DNA of 42,662 nt from assembly GCA_027459645.1 (NCBI GenBank), contig DAIDHQ010000026.1, positions 1 through 42,662 on the forward strand, read 5' to 3'. The stretch is from Vulcanimicrobiota bacterium. Its GTDB lineage: Bacteria; Vulcanimicrobiota; Vulcanimicrobiia; Vulcanimicrobiales; Vulcanimicrobiaceae. Numbering within the stretch: position 1 is the stretch's first letter; each line of letters starts with the position of its first letter. Below are positions 7,362 through 15,541 of this stretch, piece by piece. The position numbers and the translations under genes were made by a program. The notes beneath the pieces were generated by a model. That model worked only from the letters and a program-made list of their open reading frames with translations. It was not told where the DNA came from and made no database searches.

Positions 7362-8605
7362 TCGCCGTTGGCGACGCGAAGCTCGCGTCGATCGTCGCCG
7401 ATTTTCCGATCCTCTCGCATCCGACGTCGCGAGGCAAACGCCTGGTGTATCTCGACTCGGCCGCGACGTCGCAAAAACCGCAGAGCGTCATCGACGCGCT
7501 CGTCGAATATTACAGCGATTACAACGCGAACATTCACCGCGGTGTCTATGAAATCGCGGCGCGCGCGACGGACGCCTTCGAGGCCGCGCGCGCGAAGGTC
7601 GCGCGTTTCATCAACGCCGCCGACACTCGCGAGATCATCTGGACGCGCAACGCCACCGAAGCGATCAATCTGGTCGGTTATAGCTGGGGGCTTCAGAACG
7701 TCAAGTCCGGCGACGTCATACTGACTTCGGAACTCGAACACCATTCGAATCTCGTGCCCTGGCAATTGCTCGCCGAAAAGACCGGCGCGACGTTGCGCTT
7801 CATCCCTGTCGACCACCGCGGCATGCTCGTTCTGGAGGACGTGGATACGCTCTTGCGCGGCGTCAAGCTGCTCGCGATTTCGCACGTCTCCAACACGCTC
7901 GGAACGATCACTCCGCTCGAGAAGATCGTCCCGAGGGCACGCGCTATCGGAGCAACCGTGCTCGTCGACGGAGCGCAAGCGGTGCCACACCTCGCGGTCG
8001 ACGTGCGCGCGCTCGACGTTGATTTCTACGCGTTCAGCGGTCACAAAATGCTCGGCCCTACCGGCATCGGCGTGCTCTACGGAAAGCGCGCGCTGCTGGA
8101 GTCGATGCCGCCGTTCCTCGCCGGCGGCGACATGATCCGCAAGGTGGAGTTCGAGCGAACCTCGTTCAACGATCTGCCGTGGAAGTTCGAAGCCGGCACC
8201 AGCAACATTGCCGACGCGATCGGCCTAGGCGCCGCGATCGACTACCTGGATCGTGTCGGAATGGACTGGGTGCGCGGGCACGAACGCGAGCTGGTCGCCT
8301 ATGCGCTCGAACGGCTCGCCCCGCTCGAAGCTCGCGGTCTTGCGATCTACGGTCCGAAGGACCCGGCGCTGATATCGGGCGTGCTCTCGTTCAACTTTGC
8401 CGACATCCACGCCCACGACCTGGCATCGATCCTGGACACCGACGGCATCTGCGTCCGCGCCGGGCACCACTGCACGATGCCGTTAATGGAAAAGATGGGC
8501 TGGCCCGCGACCGCACGTGCGTCGTTCTATCTCTACAACACGGCCGCCGACGTCGACGTCCTGGTCGCGGGGCTGGAAAAAGCCGCTGCGGTGTTCAAAC
8601 TCTAA
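7358..8605 (+). CDS. sufS: SufS cysteine desulfurase (group II)
   Basis: 415 residues, ATG 7358. PLP-dependent class V fold: LDSAATSQKP near the N-terminus, ELEHHSNLVPWQ, SHVSNTLGT, VDGAQAVPH, the PLP Lys in FSGHKMLGPTGIGVLYG, and the sulfur-accepting Cys in VRAGHHCTMPLM. The RAGHHC motif is the mark of SufS-type (group II) desulfurases. It releases sulfur from cysteine as a persulfide and passes it to SufU encoded immediately downstream. Homologues also act on selenocysteine, which is of interest given the selenium genes elsewhere in the window. Confidence 0.95.
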   Translation: MIAVGDAKLASIVADFPILSHPTSRGKRLVYLDSAATSQKPQSVIDALVEYYSDYNANIHRGVYEIAARATDAFEAARAKVARFINAADTREIIWTRNATEAINLVGYSWGLQNVKSGDVILTSELEHHSNLVPWQLLAEKTGATLRFIPVDHRGMLVLEDVDTLLRGVKLLAISHVSNTLGTITPLEKIVPRARAIGATVLVDGAQAVPHLAVDVRALDVDFYAFSGHKMLGPTGIGVLYGKRALLESMPPFLAGGDMIRKVEFERTSFNDLPWKFEAGTSNIADAIGLGAAIDYLDRVGMDWVRGHERELVAYALERLAPLEARGLAIYGPKDPALISGVLSFNFADIHAHDLASILDTDGICVRAGHHCTMPLMEKMGWPATARASFYLYNTAADVDVLVAGLEKAAAVFKL

Positions 8606-8613
8606 CTCGACGC

Positions 8614-9006
8614 ATGGACGACTTCTACCGCGACTTCATCCTCGACCACTATCGCAATCCCCGGAATTTCGGACGGCTGGACCAGCCGACCGTTAGCGCC
8701 GAAGATCTCAACCCGCTCTGCGGCGACGAGATCCGCATGGATCTGCACGTGAACGGTGCCGGGATCGTCGACGACGTGCGCTTTTCCGGCAAGGGCTGCG
8801 CGATCAGCCAAGCTTCGGCATCGATGCTCACCGAAGAGCTCAAAGGCATGCGGCTGGAAGACGTTGCCAAGCTGACGAAAGAGGTCGTGTTGGAAAACGT
8901 CGGCATCGGCATCAGCCCCACGCGCATGAAGTGCGCGACGCTCGGGCTGCGCGTCGCCAAGAGCGCGGCGATCGGCGAAATCGCCGGTTGGCCGGACGAA
9001 GAATAG
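8614..9006 (+). CDS. sufU: SufU-like sulfurtransferase/scaffold
   Basis: 130 residues from ATG 8614. The opening FYRDFILDHYRNPRNFG is diagnostic of SufU/IscU. Metal and cluster ligands are Cys36 and Asp38 in NPLCGD, Cys62 in GKGCAIS, and Cys107 in MKCATLGL. The KCATL sequence (no His before the Cys) is SufU-type. The 45-residue spacing between the second and third Cys is short, so the roughly 20-residue insertion of Bacillus SufU appears to be absent. It lies 8 nt after sufS and probably accepts its persulfide sulfur in place of SufE. Confidence 0.9.
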   Translation: MDDFYRDFILDHYRNPRNFGRLDQPTVSAEDLNPLCGDEIRMDLHVNGAGIVDDVRFSGKGCAISQASASMLTEELKGMRLEDVAKLTKEVVLENVGIGISPTRMKCATLGLRVAKSAAIGEIAGWPDEE

Positions 9007-9341
9007 CGCTCTTCCACTTTTTCGTCGACGGCGTCGCGCGATTAATCGCGGCGACGCTTTGCGCTTCCTTCGCCTTCGTTCTCTGGGATCTGGTCTCGCG
9101 AAATCCCTCCGAGATCGCGGCCGCCGCGGGGCGCGCGATGCGCTCGCCGGCAATCGCGCTTCGCACGACGCTTCGGATCGCGATCGGGTTGATTTTCGCG
9201 CTTCTGGCATTGACGCTCGTGGCGACGGTCGCGCCGCGCCCGGAGTTTTCCGCCGTCGCAATCGCCGTCTTTCTCGCGGCGCTCGGCGTAGACGCATTGA
9301 TCGGCGACGGCTTTCGAGCCGGGATAGGTATCCGCAAGTAG
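8931..9341 (+). CDS. Small membrane protein, start uncertain
   Basis: The frame downstream of sufU encodes about 110 residues with two to three hydrophobic helices (LIAATLCASFAFVLWDLV; IAIGLIFALLALTLVATV; AVAIAVFLAALGVDALI). I do not recognise a family. The only ATG upstream of the first helix is at 8931, which overlaps sufU by 76 nt and gives an Arg-rich leader that looks like shadow sequence. No ATG, GTG or TTG occurs between the sufU stop and the first helix, so the true start may be a rare codon. It is followed 15 nt later by the DUF485 gene. Confidence 0.42.
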   Translation: MRDARAARRQERGDRRNRRLAGRRIALFHFFVDGVARLIAATLCASFAFVLWDLVSRNPSEIAAAAGRAMRSPAIALRTTLRIAIGLIFALLALTLVATVAPRPEFSAVAIAVFLAALGVDALIGDGFRAGIGIRK

Positions 9342-9356
9342 CGAACGGTCTCGCCC

Positions 9357-9689
9357 ATGCAGCAGCATCACCATTTGACCGCGAGGGAATGGGACGAGCT
9401 GGCCGGCGATCCCGATTTCCGAGGGCTACAACGCGCTCGCCGGCGCTTTACGCTACCCGCCACCATCTTTGCGCTCGCGTTTTATTTGGCGCTTCCCGTA
9501 GCGATCGCGCTGTGGCCGGCGTTCATGAGCGAACGCATCGCCGGTCCCCTAACGCGTGCCTCGTTCTTCGCGCTGCTGCAGTTCGCCATGGCGTGGCTGA
9601 TGCTCGCGGTATATATGCGCATCGCCAAAGCCTTTGACGCACGAGCCGAAGCCGTCGCGCAAAAAGCACGGGAGCGCTTCTCCCGATGA
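9357..9689 (+). CDS. DUF485 family inner-membrane protein (YjcH-like)
   Basis: 110 residues, ATG 9357. A cytosolic N-terminus (REWDELAGDPDFRGLQRARRRFTLPATIF) with the family's FxxLxRxRRRFxLP pattern precedes two transmembrane helices (FALAFYLALPVAIALW and FALLQFAMAWLMLAVYM). DUF485 genes are typically found directly upstream of acetate/solute:cation symporters, as here: its stop overlaps the ActP-like start by 4 nt. It is presumably an accessory subunit or assembly partner of the symporter. Confidence 0.88.
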   Translation: MQQHHHLTAREWDELAGDPDFRGLQRARRRFTLPATIFALAFYLALPVAIALWPAFMSERIAGPLTRASFFALLQFAMAWLMLAVYMRIAKAFDARAEAVAQKARERFSR

Positions 9690-11311
9690 ACGCACCCTTC
9701 GTGATGTTCGCCCTCTTCGTGGCGATAGCGCTGGTCGTCACCTGGTGGGCCGCCGGTAGAAGCACGTCGAGCCGCGGGTTTTATGCCGCGCACCGGCGCA
9801 TCGGCGGCGTTGCGGGCGGCTGGGCGATCGCGGGCGACTATATGTCGGCCGCGTCGTTCCTCGGAATCGCCGGGCTCATCGCCTTCTACGGATTCGACGG
9901 GTTCATGTACGCGGCCGGATGGCTCGTCGCGTATCTCGTCGTGCTCTTTCTGATCGCCGAACCGCTGCGCAACGCCGGGCGTTTCACCGTTGCCGACGTC
10001 ATCGGTTTCCGTCTCGGAGGGCGAGGCGTTCGCGCGATCGCGGCCGTTTCGACCCTTGCGGTAACGCTCTTTTACATGATCGCGCAGATGGTCGGCGCCG
10101 GTTCGGTCATCAACCTCTTCATTCAGCACATCGACGAGCCGCTCGCCATTGTCGCGACGGGCCTGGTCATGATGGTGTACGTGCTCTTCGGCGGAATGCT
10201 GGCGACGACGTGGGTGCAGATCATTAAAGCGTCGCTTCTGATGATCGCCGCACTCGCGCTCAGCCTTCTCGTGCTGATGCATTTTGATTTTTCGTTCGCC
10301 CATCTCTTTGCCGCGGCCGGTGCCGCGCACAACGCAAAAGGCACCATCGATTTACTGCAGCCCGGGCACTTCTTCAAAGGACCGCACGCGTCGCTCGATC
10401 TCATCTCGCTCTCGCTCGCGCTCGTCTTTGGGACGGCAGGCCTGCCGCACATCCTGATGCGGTTCTTCACGATGCCGTCTGCCCGCGAAGCGCGCACGTC
10501 CGTCGGATGGGCGATGGTGCTGATCGGCGTGTTCTTCCTGTTGACCTCGGTGATCGGGCTCGGCGCCGCCACCTTGGTCGGTACCGACCACATCGGCAAA
10601 CATATCGTCGACGTACACGCGATCCGCTACATCTCGTTTCGCGAGCCGGCGCGCGCCGCGTACTTTAATGGCGAATTGTCGAAATACGGCTACATCGTGC
10701 CGCGTCAAGACAGCAACGTTGCAGCGCCCGTGCTTGCAAATGCGCTGGGCGGCCCGCTGCTCTTCGCTTTTGTCGCGGCAGCCGCGTTTGCAACGATCCT
10801 CGCCGTGGTCGCCGGCCTGATGATCGCCGCCTCGTCGGCATTCGCGCACGACATTTGGTATACGCTCGTCCGCAACAAGAACGCGTCGGACCGCGAGCAA
10901 GTCTTTGTCGCGCGCAGCGTCGCGGTGCTCCTCGGGATCATCTCCATCGCCTTCGGCGTCCAACTGCGAGGCGCCAACGTCGCGTTCGTGCTCGGCCTCG
11001 CGTTTTCGGTCGCGGCCAGCGCGAACGTGCCCGCACTCTTGCTCTCGCTCGCGTGGCGTCGCTTCACGCGCACGGGAGCCATCGTCTCAATGGTTGTCGG
11101 CCTCGTGTCGTCGATCGGATTGATCGCCATCGGCCCCGCCGTCATGCGCCATCATCCGCTCTTCTCGCTGATGAACCCGGCGATCGTCTCGCTGCCGCTC
11201 GCGCTCATCGCCGCAATCGTCATGTCGCTCATCACGCGCGATCCGGAATCGGAAGCGATGTTCGAACAGCTTCAGGTGCGCGCGGAGACCGGCCTCGGCG
11301 CGGAAGTTTAG
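9686..11311 (+). CDS. actP: ActP-like cation/acetate symporter (SSS family)
   Basis: 541 residues with about 13 hydrophobic segments. Signatures of the sodium:solute symporter family include SSRGFYAAHRRIGGVAGGWA, GDYMSAASFLGIAG, FTVADVIGFRLG, FGGMLATTWVQIIKA and GLPHILMRFFTMP. The GDYMSAASFLG and GLPHILMRFFTVP stretches are typical of the acetate permease ActP. It takes up acetate or another short carboxylate using a cation gradient. Compared with E. coli ActP, a periplasmic/loop segment (DIHAIRY to NGELSKYGYIVP) is well preserved. The stop overlaps by 4 nt that of the convergent gene. Confidence 0.9.
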   Translation: MNAPFVMFALFVAIALVVTWWAAGRSTSSRGFYAAHRRIGGVAGGWAIAGDYMSAASFLGIAGLIAFYGFDGFMYAAGWLVAYLVVLFLIAEPLRNAGRFTVADVIGFRLGGRGVRAIAAVSTLAVTLFYMIAQMVGAGSVINLFIQHIDEPLAIVATGLVMMVYVLFGGMLATTWVQIIKASLLMIAALALSLLVLMHFDFSFAHLFAAAGAAHNAKGTIDLLQPGHFFKGPHASLDLISLSLALVFGTAGLPHILMRFFTMPSAREARTSVGWAMVLIGVFFLLTSVIGLGAATLVGTDHIGKHIVDVHAIRYISFREPARAAYFNGELSKYGYIVPRQDSNVAAPVLANALGGPLLFAFVAAAAFATILAVVAGLMIAASSAFAHDIWYTLVRNKNASDREQVFVARSVAVLLGIISIAFGVQLRGANVAFVLGLAFSVAASANVPALLLSLAWRRFTRTGAIVSMVVGLVSSIGLIAIGPAVMRHHPLFSLMNPAIVSLPLALIAAIVMSLITRDPESEAMFEQLQVRAETGLGAEV

Positions 11312-12087
11312 TGCGCGACCGGCGTGTGATCGGTGATCTGCAGGCCGTTTGGCGTGTTTACCAGCCGGAACGTTTCGGTGTAATTGCCGCCGGGCGTGAC
11401 CATGACCGCGACGGCGCTAAAGCTGCCGTCGTCGTTGCGGCTCGCCGATACGTCGGTGACGCGGCCGCCGCTCATGAACGTCTCCGTGGGTAATCCCGAT
11501 TCCAGATAGCCCGTAGCAAAGGCCGAGTTGCCCTGCGCCATCGCGGTGAGATACGAGCGCACGATCGCGGCCGCATGCGCCGTGGTCGCCGCGCCGGTGA
11601 TGAGCGCAGGCGTCGGAGTCGGGGTCGGACGGGGCGTCGGGGTCGGCGTGGGTTTCGGCGTCGGCTTGATCGTCGGTTTCGGCGTGGGCTTGAGTGTCGG
11701 CGTCGCGGGCGGCGTCGCCGAAGCCCTCGGGCTGGCTGTCGGATGCGCTGACGGTGTGGCCGTCGGAGATGCCGCAGGCGTTGCCGAGGGCGTGGCGCTC
11801 GGACTTCCTTTCGCCGTCGGACGTGGAGAGGGCGACGCACGCTTCGAGGGTGCAGGCGTGTGCCGCGGAGAGGGCATCGGCGTCACGGCGGCCGCCGTGG
11901 GCAACGGCGTAAACGTGGGGGCCGGCGTGGCCTGCGCCGTCGTCGCGCCACGACCCAAGAATTTTGCGAGGAGTGCGCCGAGCAACAGCCCGGCAAAAAC
12001 GACCAGCACGATCAACGGCAGAATCGGAATGCCGTTCCCGTTGCGCGGTTCTTCCGGTTCCAGTCGCCGGCGACGATAGTCTCCCAA
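11308..12087 (-). CDS. Membrane-anchored Pro/Thr/Ser-rich protein
   Basis: 259 residues from a TTG at 12087. A short cytosolic start (GDYRRRRLEPEEPRNGNG) is followed by one transmembrane helix (PILPLIVLVVFAGLLLGALLA), a roughly 120-residue linker made of Pro, Thr, Ser, Ala and Lys repeats (TPxP, TPKPT, ASPxAT), and a globular C-terminal domain of about 95 residues (from TTAHAAAIVRSYLTAMAQGN to the end) that resembles NTF2/lumazine-binding-like exported domains. The linker probably spans the periplasm or cell wall. The gene product is unidentified. It is convergent with actP and lies 6 nt downstream of the next gene on its strand. Confidence 0.65.
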   Translation of the reverse strand: MGDYRRRRLEPEEPRNGNGIPILPLIVLVVFAGLLLGALLAKFLGRGATTAQATPAPTFTPLPTAAAVTPMPSPRHTPAPSKRASPSPRPTAKGSPSATPSATPAASPTATPSAHPTASPRASATPPATPTLKPTPKPTIKPTPKPTPTPTPRPTPTPTPALITGAATTAHAAAIVRSYLTAMAQGNSAFATGYLESGLPTETFMSGGRVTDVSASRNDDGSFSAVAVMVTPGGNYTETFRLVNTPNGLQITDHTPVAH

Positions 12088-12093
12088 AACAGC

Positions 12094-12411
12094 CTACGCT
12101 AGGAGCCAGTCCAGCTGATCGCTGTGCCGCTCGCCGAAGAGTTCCAATGCTTCCCGAAGGAGGCCGGTCTCGTTTCGCGCGTACGACACGAGCGCCAGCA
12201 GCGCTTCTTCGTTCCCCGACTCCAGCGACTCGACCGCGGTGTTCGCACCTTCGGCGGCGTCTTCCGACGACTCGCCGCGATCGCGGAACGCGTCGAAGAT
12301 CGACGCGACGAGAGCCGTTCGTTGCGCGATCTGCATGCGCGGAACGGAATTCTGCAACAGCGATGCGAGATCGGCGTCGTCCATCTTCGCGATCTGCTCT
12401 AAGTCGGGCAT
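12094..12411 (-). CDS. Hypothetical acidic helical protein
   Basis: 105 residues from ATG 12411 (MPDLEQIAKMDDADLASLLQ). The sequence is acidic, Leu/Ala-rich and predicted helical, with no signal peptide or membrane segment and no Cys. I recognise no family. It precedes the Pro/Thr-rich membrane protein on the same strand with only 6 nt between them, so the two are probably cotranscribed. It is divergent from the next gene across 60 nt. Confidence 0.55.
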   Translation of the reverse strand: MPDLEQIAKMDDADLASLLQNSVPRMQIAQRTALVASIFDAFRDRGESSEDAAEGANTAVESLESGNEEALLALVSYARNETGLLREALELFGERHSDQLDWLLA

Positions 12412-12471
12412 CACGCGTACGGTACTCCCCGACGGCAGGCGGCTCCTCGAAGATGCGCCAAAAGATATCGC

Positions 12472-12792
12472 GTGATTCGCGTGCGCGTTCCACTCGATCT
12501 CCATGCCGTGGCCTCGGCCGGGTCGGCCGCGTTCGCGTTTGCCACGCCGCTACGCGTGCGGGAACTGCTTGCGCTTGCGGTGCGGGAAGCAATCGGGCAG
12601 CGGGCGCCGCACGACAAATACCAGCGCAGCATGATCCGGACGCTCGCCGGGCTTGCGGCGGGCGACTTCACCGTAGACATCAACGGCCGGCCGTTCGACG
12701 ACGGCGATGCGGTCGTCGTGTGCGAAGGCGAGGCGCACGTAAGATTCTTCCTCAACGGCACGCGTAACAGCGGCGTCGAATTCCATCCTTAA
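12472..12792 (+). CDS. Hypothetical protein, possible ubiquitin-like fold
   Basis: 106 residues from GTG 12472. The pattern (VRVPLDLHAV..., then a helix VRELLALAVREAIG, and a C-terminal VDINGRPFDDGDAVVVCEGEAHVRFFL) recalls MoaD/ThiS-like beta-grasp proteins, with INGRPFDDGD resembling their 'NG...LxDGDxV' turn. It lacks a C-terminal Gly-Gly, so a sulfur-carrier role is unlikely unless it is processed. The resemblance is weak and is an inference. Confidence 0.5.
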   Translation: MIRVRVPLDLHAVASAGSAAFAFATPLRVRELLALAVREAIGQRAPHDKYQRSMIRTLAGLAAGDFTVDINGRPFDDGDAVVVCEGEAHVRFFLNGTRNSGVEFHP

Positions 12793-12910
12793 ACTGACCG
12801 CCCGAGCGTTTTCGCTCGTCGCACGCCACTTCTGGCTCTACGCACTGCTGGCAGCCGGCGCGACCGCGCTGCAATGGCTGGCATTTCGCGCGACCGGGGG
12901 CGCCGCTGCG

Positions 12911-13483
12911 GTGAATTTTGCCGTCTCGATCGTCGCCGGCGCCTTGCTCGACGCGATCGTGCTCGCGTATACGAAGGTCGACGTCGATGGCTCGGACGCA
13001 ACCAATCCGTGGTCGATCGTGCTCGAACGGTTGTGGGTCGTCGTCATCGCGAACTTCATTTTCACGTTCGTCACCGAGATTGCGATCGAGCTCGTGGCCA
13101 CCGGAAGCCTGGGAGCGCGGATTTTGGGCGCGTTCACGTTGCCGCTCGCTGCGGCGATGGTGTTCGCCGAATGCATCGCGGTCGTTTCGGACGACGAGCG
13201 GTGGTGGTGGTTACCGGTAGCGTCGGTCGGGGGCAGCCTTCGCACGAGTTGGCAGAGCGCCGCAAACATGTCGCGCGCTATCGTGCTTTTCGCGCTTCAA
13301 CTGCTGCCGATCGGAATTTCCGGGGCCCTCGAACCGTTACTCAAATCGGCTCACGTGCCGCTTGCGTCGTTTTGGAGCGAGGTACCGCTGGGTATACTTC
13401 TCACGATACCGCTCGACGTCTTGATCGTTCTGGCGTTCTTCGATGCATCGGGCTACAGCCGCAAATCAACCGTCGACGAGTGA
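12911..13483 (+). CDS. Polytopic membrane protein, N-terminus uncertain
   Basis: 190 residues from GTG 12911, with about four hydrophobic helices (VSIVAGALLDAIVLAY; VVVIANFIFTFVTEIAI; LGAFTLPLAAAMVFAECIAV; LGILLTIPLDVLIVLAFF). No family is recognised. The frame stays open back to a TAA at 12740-12742 and encodes another convincing helix (FWLYALLAAGATALQWLAF, about 12839-12895) before this GTG, but no ATG, GTG or TTG precedes it. A rare start such as CTG 12794, directly after the upstream stop, is possible, giving about 229 residues. Confidence 0.6.
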   Translation: MNFAVSIVAGALLDAIVLAYTKVDVDGSDATNPWSIVLERLWVVVIANFIFTFVTEIAIELVATGSLGARILGAFTLPLAAAMVFAECIAVVSDDERWWWLPVASVGGSLRTSWQSAANMSRAIVLFALQLLPIGISGALEPLLKSAHVPLASFWSEVPLGILLTIPLDVLIVLAFFDASGYSRKSTVDE

Positions 13484-13500
13484 TTCGGTAACCGACATAT

Positions 13501-14256
13501 ATGCAATTTCGTTCCCGCGTCGCCGTACTCACAGCCGCGCTGATCTTGGCGTCGGCCGCGGCAGCGCTCGCCGACCAGAACTATCGGGTTACCGGCGAGG
13601 ACGTGTACTCGATCGGCCCGGCGGCCACGACCACGCACATCACCTATGACGGAACGCAGCGGCTCGCCGTCCAACGCGCTTCGCACGGCGCGCGCCGGTT
13701 CGAGGCCGACGTGACCTACACACGCATCGACGACAACGGGAAAGCCACCGTGCACGCGCGCTTCGTCCAGCGCATGAGCAAAGACGGTAACTTCGAAGAC
13801 GTGACGGATTCGGACCCGGATTTTCTCACGATTTTGAACCAGCCGTTTGCGATCCAGCTCGATCCGACGACCATGAGCGATCTCGCCCACTTGCACAAGG
13901 TCGTGCCCTTTGAAGCGACCTCTCCGCTGGGCGGCGCGCATCTGCGCGGCTTCTTACGCCCCGTGCCGGCCGGAAAGATCGAGGGCATTGCCGCTACCGG
14001 GGTACGCTTTAGCGCCGAAGGTCCAATGATGGGAACCTTGCCGCAGCACCCCGACGACAGTCTAAACGGCACGATCCATATGTTCGGAACGGCCTATTAC
14101 TCGCAAAAGGGCGCGCTTCTGGTAGCGCTCGATGCCACGTTGACGATTCAAGGCAAGCTTTCGGCGAGCGCCACCACGTCGGTTCCCGTCAAGATCATCT
14201 ATCACCGCACGATTCGCGCCGAAGGCCGCGCAGCAAAAACGGCCGCGACGCGCTAG
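13501..14256 (+). CDS. Secreted hypothetical protein
   Basis: 251 residues, ATG 13501. It has a clear Sec signal peptide (QFRSRVAVLTAALILASAAAALA, cleavage near ALA-DQ). The mature part is rich in beta-type alternation with no Cys and no recognised domain; HARFVQRMSKDGNF and GTAYYSQKGALLVALDATLTIQG look like strands of a beta-sandwich or barrel. Export to the periplasm or beyond is the only supported function-level statement. A strong terminator follows at once. Confidence 0.65.
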   Translation: MQFRSRVAVLTAALILASAAAALADQNYRVTGEDVYSIGPAATTTHITYDGTQRLAVQRASHGARRFEADVTYTRIDDNGKATVHARFVQRMSKDGNFEDVTDSDPDFLTILNQPFAIQLDPTTMSDLAHLHKVVPFEATSPLGGAHLRGFLRPVPAGKIEGIAATGVRFSAEGPMMGTLPQHPDDSLNGTIHMFGTAYYSQKGALLVALDATLTIQGKLSASATTSVPVKIIYHRTIRAEGRAAKTAATR

Positions 14257-14275
14257 CGTCGACGGCCGTTCTTTT
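14238..14275 (+). terminator. Rho-independent terminator
   Basis: AACGGCCG (14239-14245 region) pairs with CGGCCGTT (14263-14270), continued by GACG/CGTC inside, and is followed by CTTTT at 14271-14275. The left arm overlaps the last codons of the secreted protein gene. It lies between that gene and the convergent gene at 14291. Confidence 0.8.
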
Positions 14276-14290
14276 GCTTCTCGCCGGTCG

Positions 14291-14683
14291 TTATCGCGCG
14301 CCGACCAACTGCACTTCCAGCGGATGCCGGAACGGCATCTCGCTCAAATGCGTGAGCGGCGTAAACGCGAGATGGTTCTGATGGCAGTCGATCAACATTT
14401 CGATGCCGCGTTTCACCGAGCCGGACTCCTCGACGTATTTCGAAAGCTTTTTGGTGAAATAACTATGGGGATCGTGAAGCACCTTTGCGTAGTAAGGATC
14501 GTCCGTCAATCCTGACGCGCTAATGCCTTCTTTGGGAACGAGCCACACGAACCACGGATCGTTGCTTCGCCTGTAACCGATGAGTACGAGCGGTATCGCT
14601 CGAGCCGAATCGAGATTCGGCAGAAAACTGCACATCGTGTACGCGTCGAATGAAATTTCCGTGGGTTCGATCACTTGCTGCAT
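14291..14683 (-). CDS. Hypothetical protein
   Basis: 130 residues, ATG 14683. No signal peptide or transmembrane segment. Notable stretches are LVLIGYRRSNDPWFVWLVPKEG and IDCHQNHLAF. The composition (two Cys, several His, aromatic residues) fits a compact cytosolic domain, but I do not recognise the family. It stands alone: convergent with the secreted protein and divergent from the ECF sigma gene, with its start 40 nt from a terminator-like hairpin at 14723-14757. Confidence 0.55.
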   Translation of the reverse strand: MQQVIEPTEISFDAYTMCSFLPNLDSARAIPLVLIGYRRSNDPWFVWLVPKEGISASGLTDDPYYAKVLHDPHSYFTKKLSKYVEESGSVKRGIEMLIDCHQNHLAFTPLTHLSEMPFRHPLEVQLVGAR

Positions 14684-14722
14684 CGGCGTCCCTCGTTCTT
14701 ACATCGTCCTGTGCCCTAAACA

Positions 14723-14757
14723 AAAACCGCCGCGTCGCGTCTGCGACCGGCGGTTTT
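14723..14757. terminator. Terminator-like hairpin between divergent genes
   Basis: AAAACCGCCG (14723-14732) pairs perfectly with CGGCGGTTTT (14748-14757); inside, GTCGC (14734-14738) pairs with GCGAC (14743-14747) around the loop GTCT. It has A and T tracts on both sides, so it could terminate in either direction. It sits between two genes that diverge from this spot, so it is not downstream of either. It may be an attenuator in a leader, or the end of a short untranslated transcript. Confidence 0.6.
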
Positions 14758-14869
14758 CCAAGATGGTGCGGCACTGTAGTACCATGAACGGGCATTCTCG
14801 AACGGTCTCAAGGGCCCCCTCCTGCCCTGGTTGAAACCGCTAAGCTCGCGGAGTTGTTGGGTCAGACGT

Positions 14870-15541
14870 ATGAGCGCGCTTGCACCACTGCTCCACACGG
14901 GAGTACTTGTGCCACCATCGGTCCAGGAGCCGAAGCCGCCGGCCGGACGCACGTCCGGGTCGGTGGTGCCCAGCGTCGAAACGTTCGACCGCATCGTCGA
15001 CGACTACCAGCGTCGGCTTTACGGGTTCGCGCTGCGCATGACCGGCAACCGTGAAGACGCCGAAGAGATCGTACAAGACGCCTTCGTACGCGCGTACCGC
15101 GCGCTCGGCAAGATGTCGCTGGAGCAGCGCAGCGAGCTGCGGCTGCAGCCATGGCTCTATACGATTACGCTCAACGTGACGCGCAACCGCTTGCGCAGCA
15201 AGCGGCCGACCAACGTCGCGCTCGACGCCCTCGCCGATCCCGACGCCCTCTTGCGGGAGTCGCACGAAGGCCCGGCTCGCCCGGAAGCCATCGTGGAACG
15301 CAACGCCGAGGTCGCGCTCGTCGAGAAGGCGCTGCTGCAGCTGCCGATGCACCTGCGCGCCGCCGCCACCCTTCGTTTCATCGAAGGCCGCAGCCACCCG
15401 GAGATCGCCGAGATTCTCCACCAGCCGATCGGAACCGTAAAATCGCACGTTCACCGTGCCGTGCGCATTCTGCGCCGTATTCTCGGTCCGCAGATCGGCC
15501 GAATTGCACCCGAAGGAGCCCCTCTTCATGCGTTGTCGTGA
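14870..15541 (+). CDS. ECF-family RNA polymerase sigma factor
   Basis: 223 residues from ATG 14870 (a TTG at 14831 is an in-frame alternative). Region 2 is plain: FDRIVDDYQRRLYGFALRM then GNREDAEEIVQDAFVRAYRAL. Region 4 is LLQLPMHLRAAATLRFIEG, then SHPEIAEILHQPIGTVKSHVHRAVRILRR, with the helix-turn-helix. A GAAC (14786-14789) followed about 17 nt later by GGTC resembles an ECF-type promoter and may mean autoregulation; this is weak. The stop codon lies 14 nt inside the next gene, whose N-terminus is a zinc-finger anti-sigma domain. The pair is therefore a sigma/anti-sigma unit whose anti-sigma part is fused to a DNA alkyltransferase. Confidence 0.9.
   Translation: MSALAPLLHTGVLVPPSVQEPKPPAGRTSGSVVPSVETFDRIVDDYQRRLYGFALRMTGNREDAEEIVQDAFVRAYRALGKMSLEQRSELRLQPWLYTITLNVTRNRLRSKRPTNVALDALADPDALLRESHEGPARPEAIVERNAEVALVEKALLQLPMHLRAAATLRFIEGRSHPEIAEILHQPIGTVKSHVHRAVRILRRILGPQIGRIAPEGAPLHALS

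Noticed and set aside
12472-12792. Calling this gene moaD or thiS
   Set aside because: It lacks the terminal Gly-Gly and the match is limited to a short loop, so it is kept as hypothetical.
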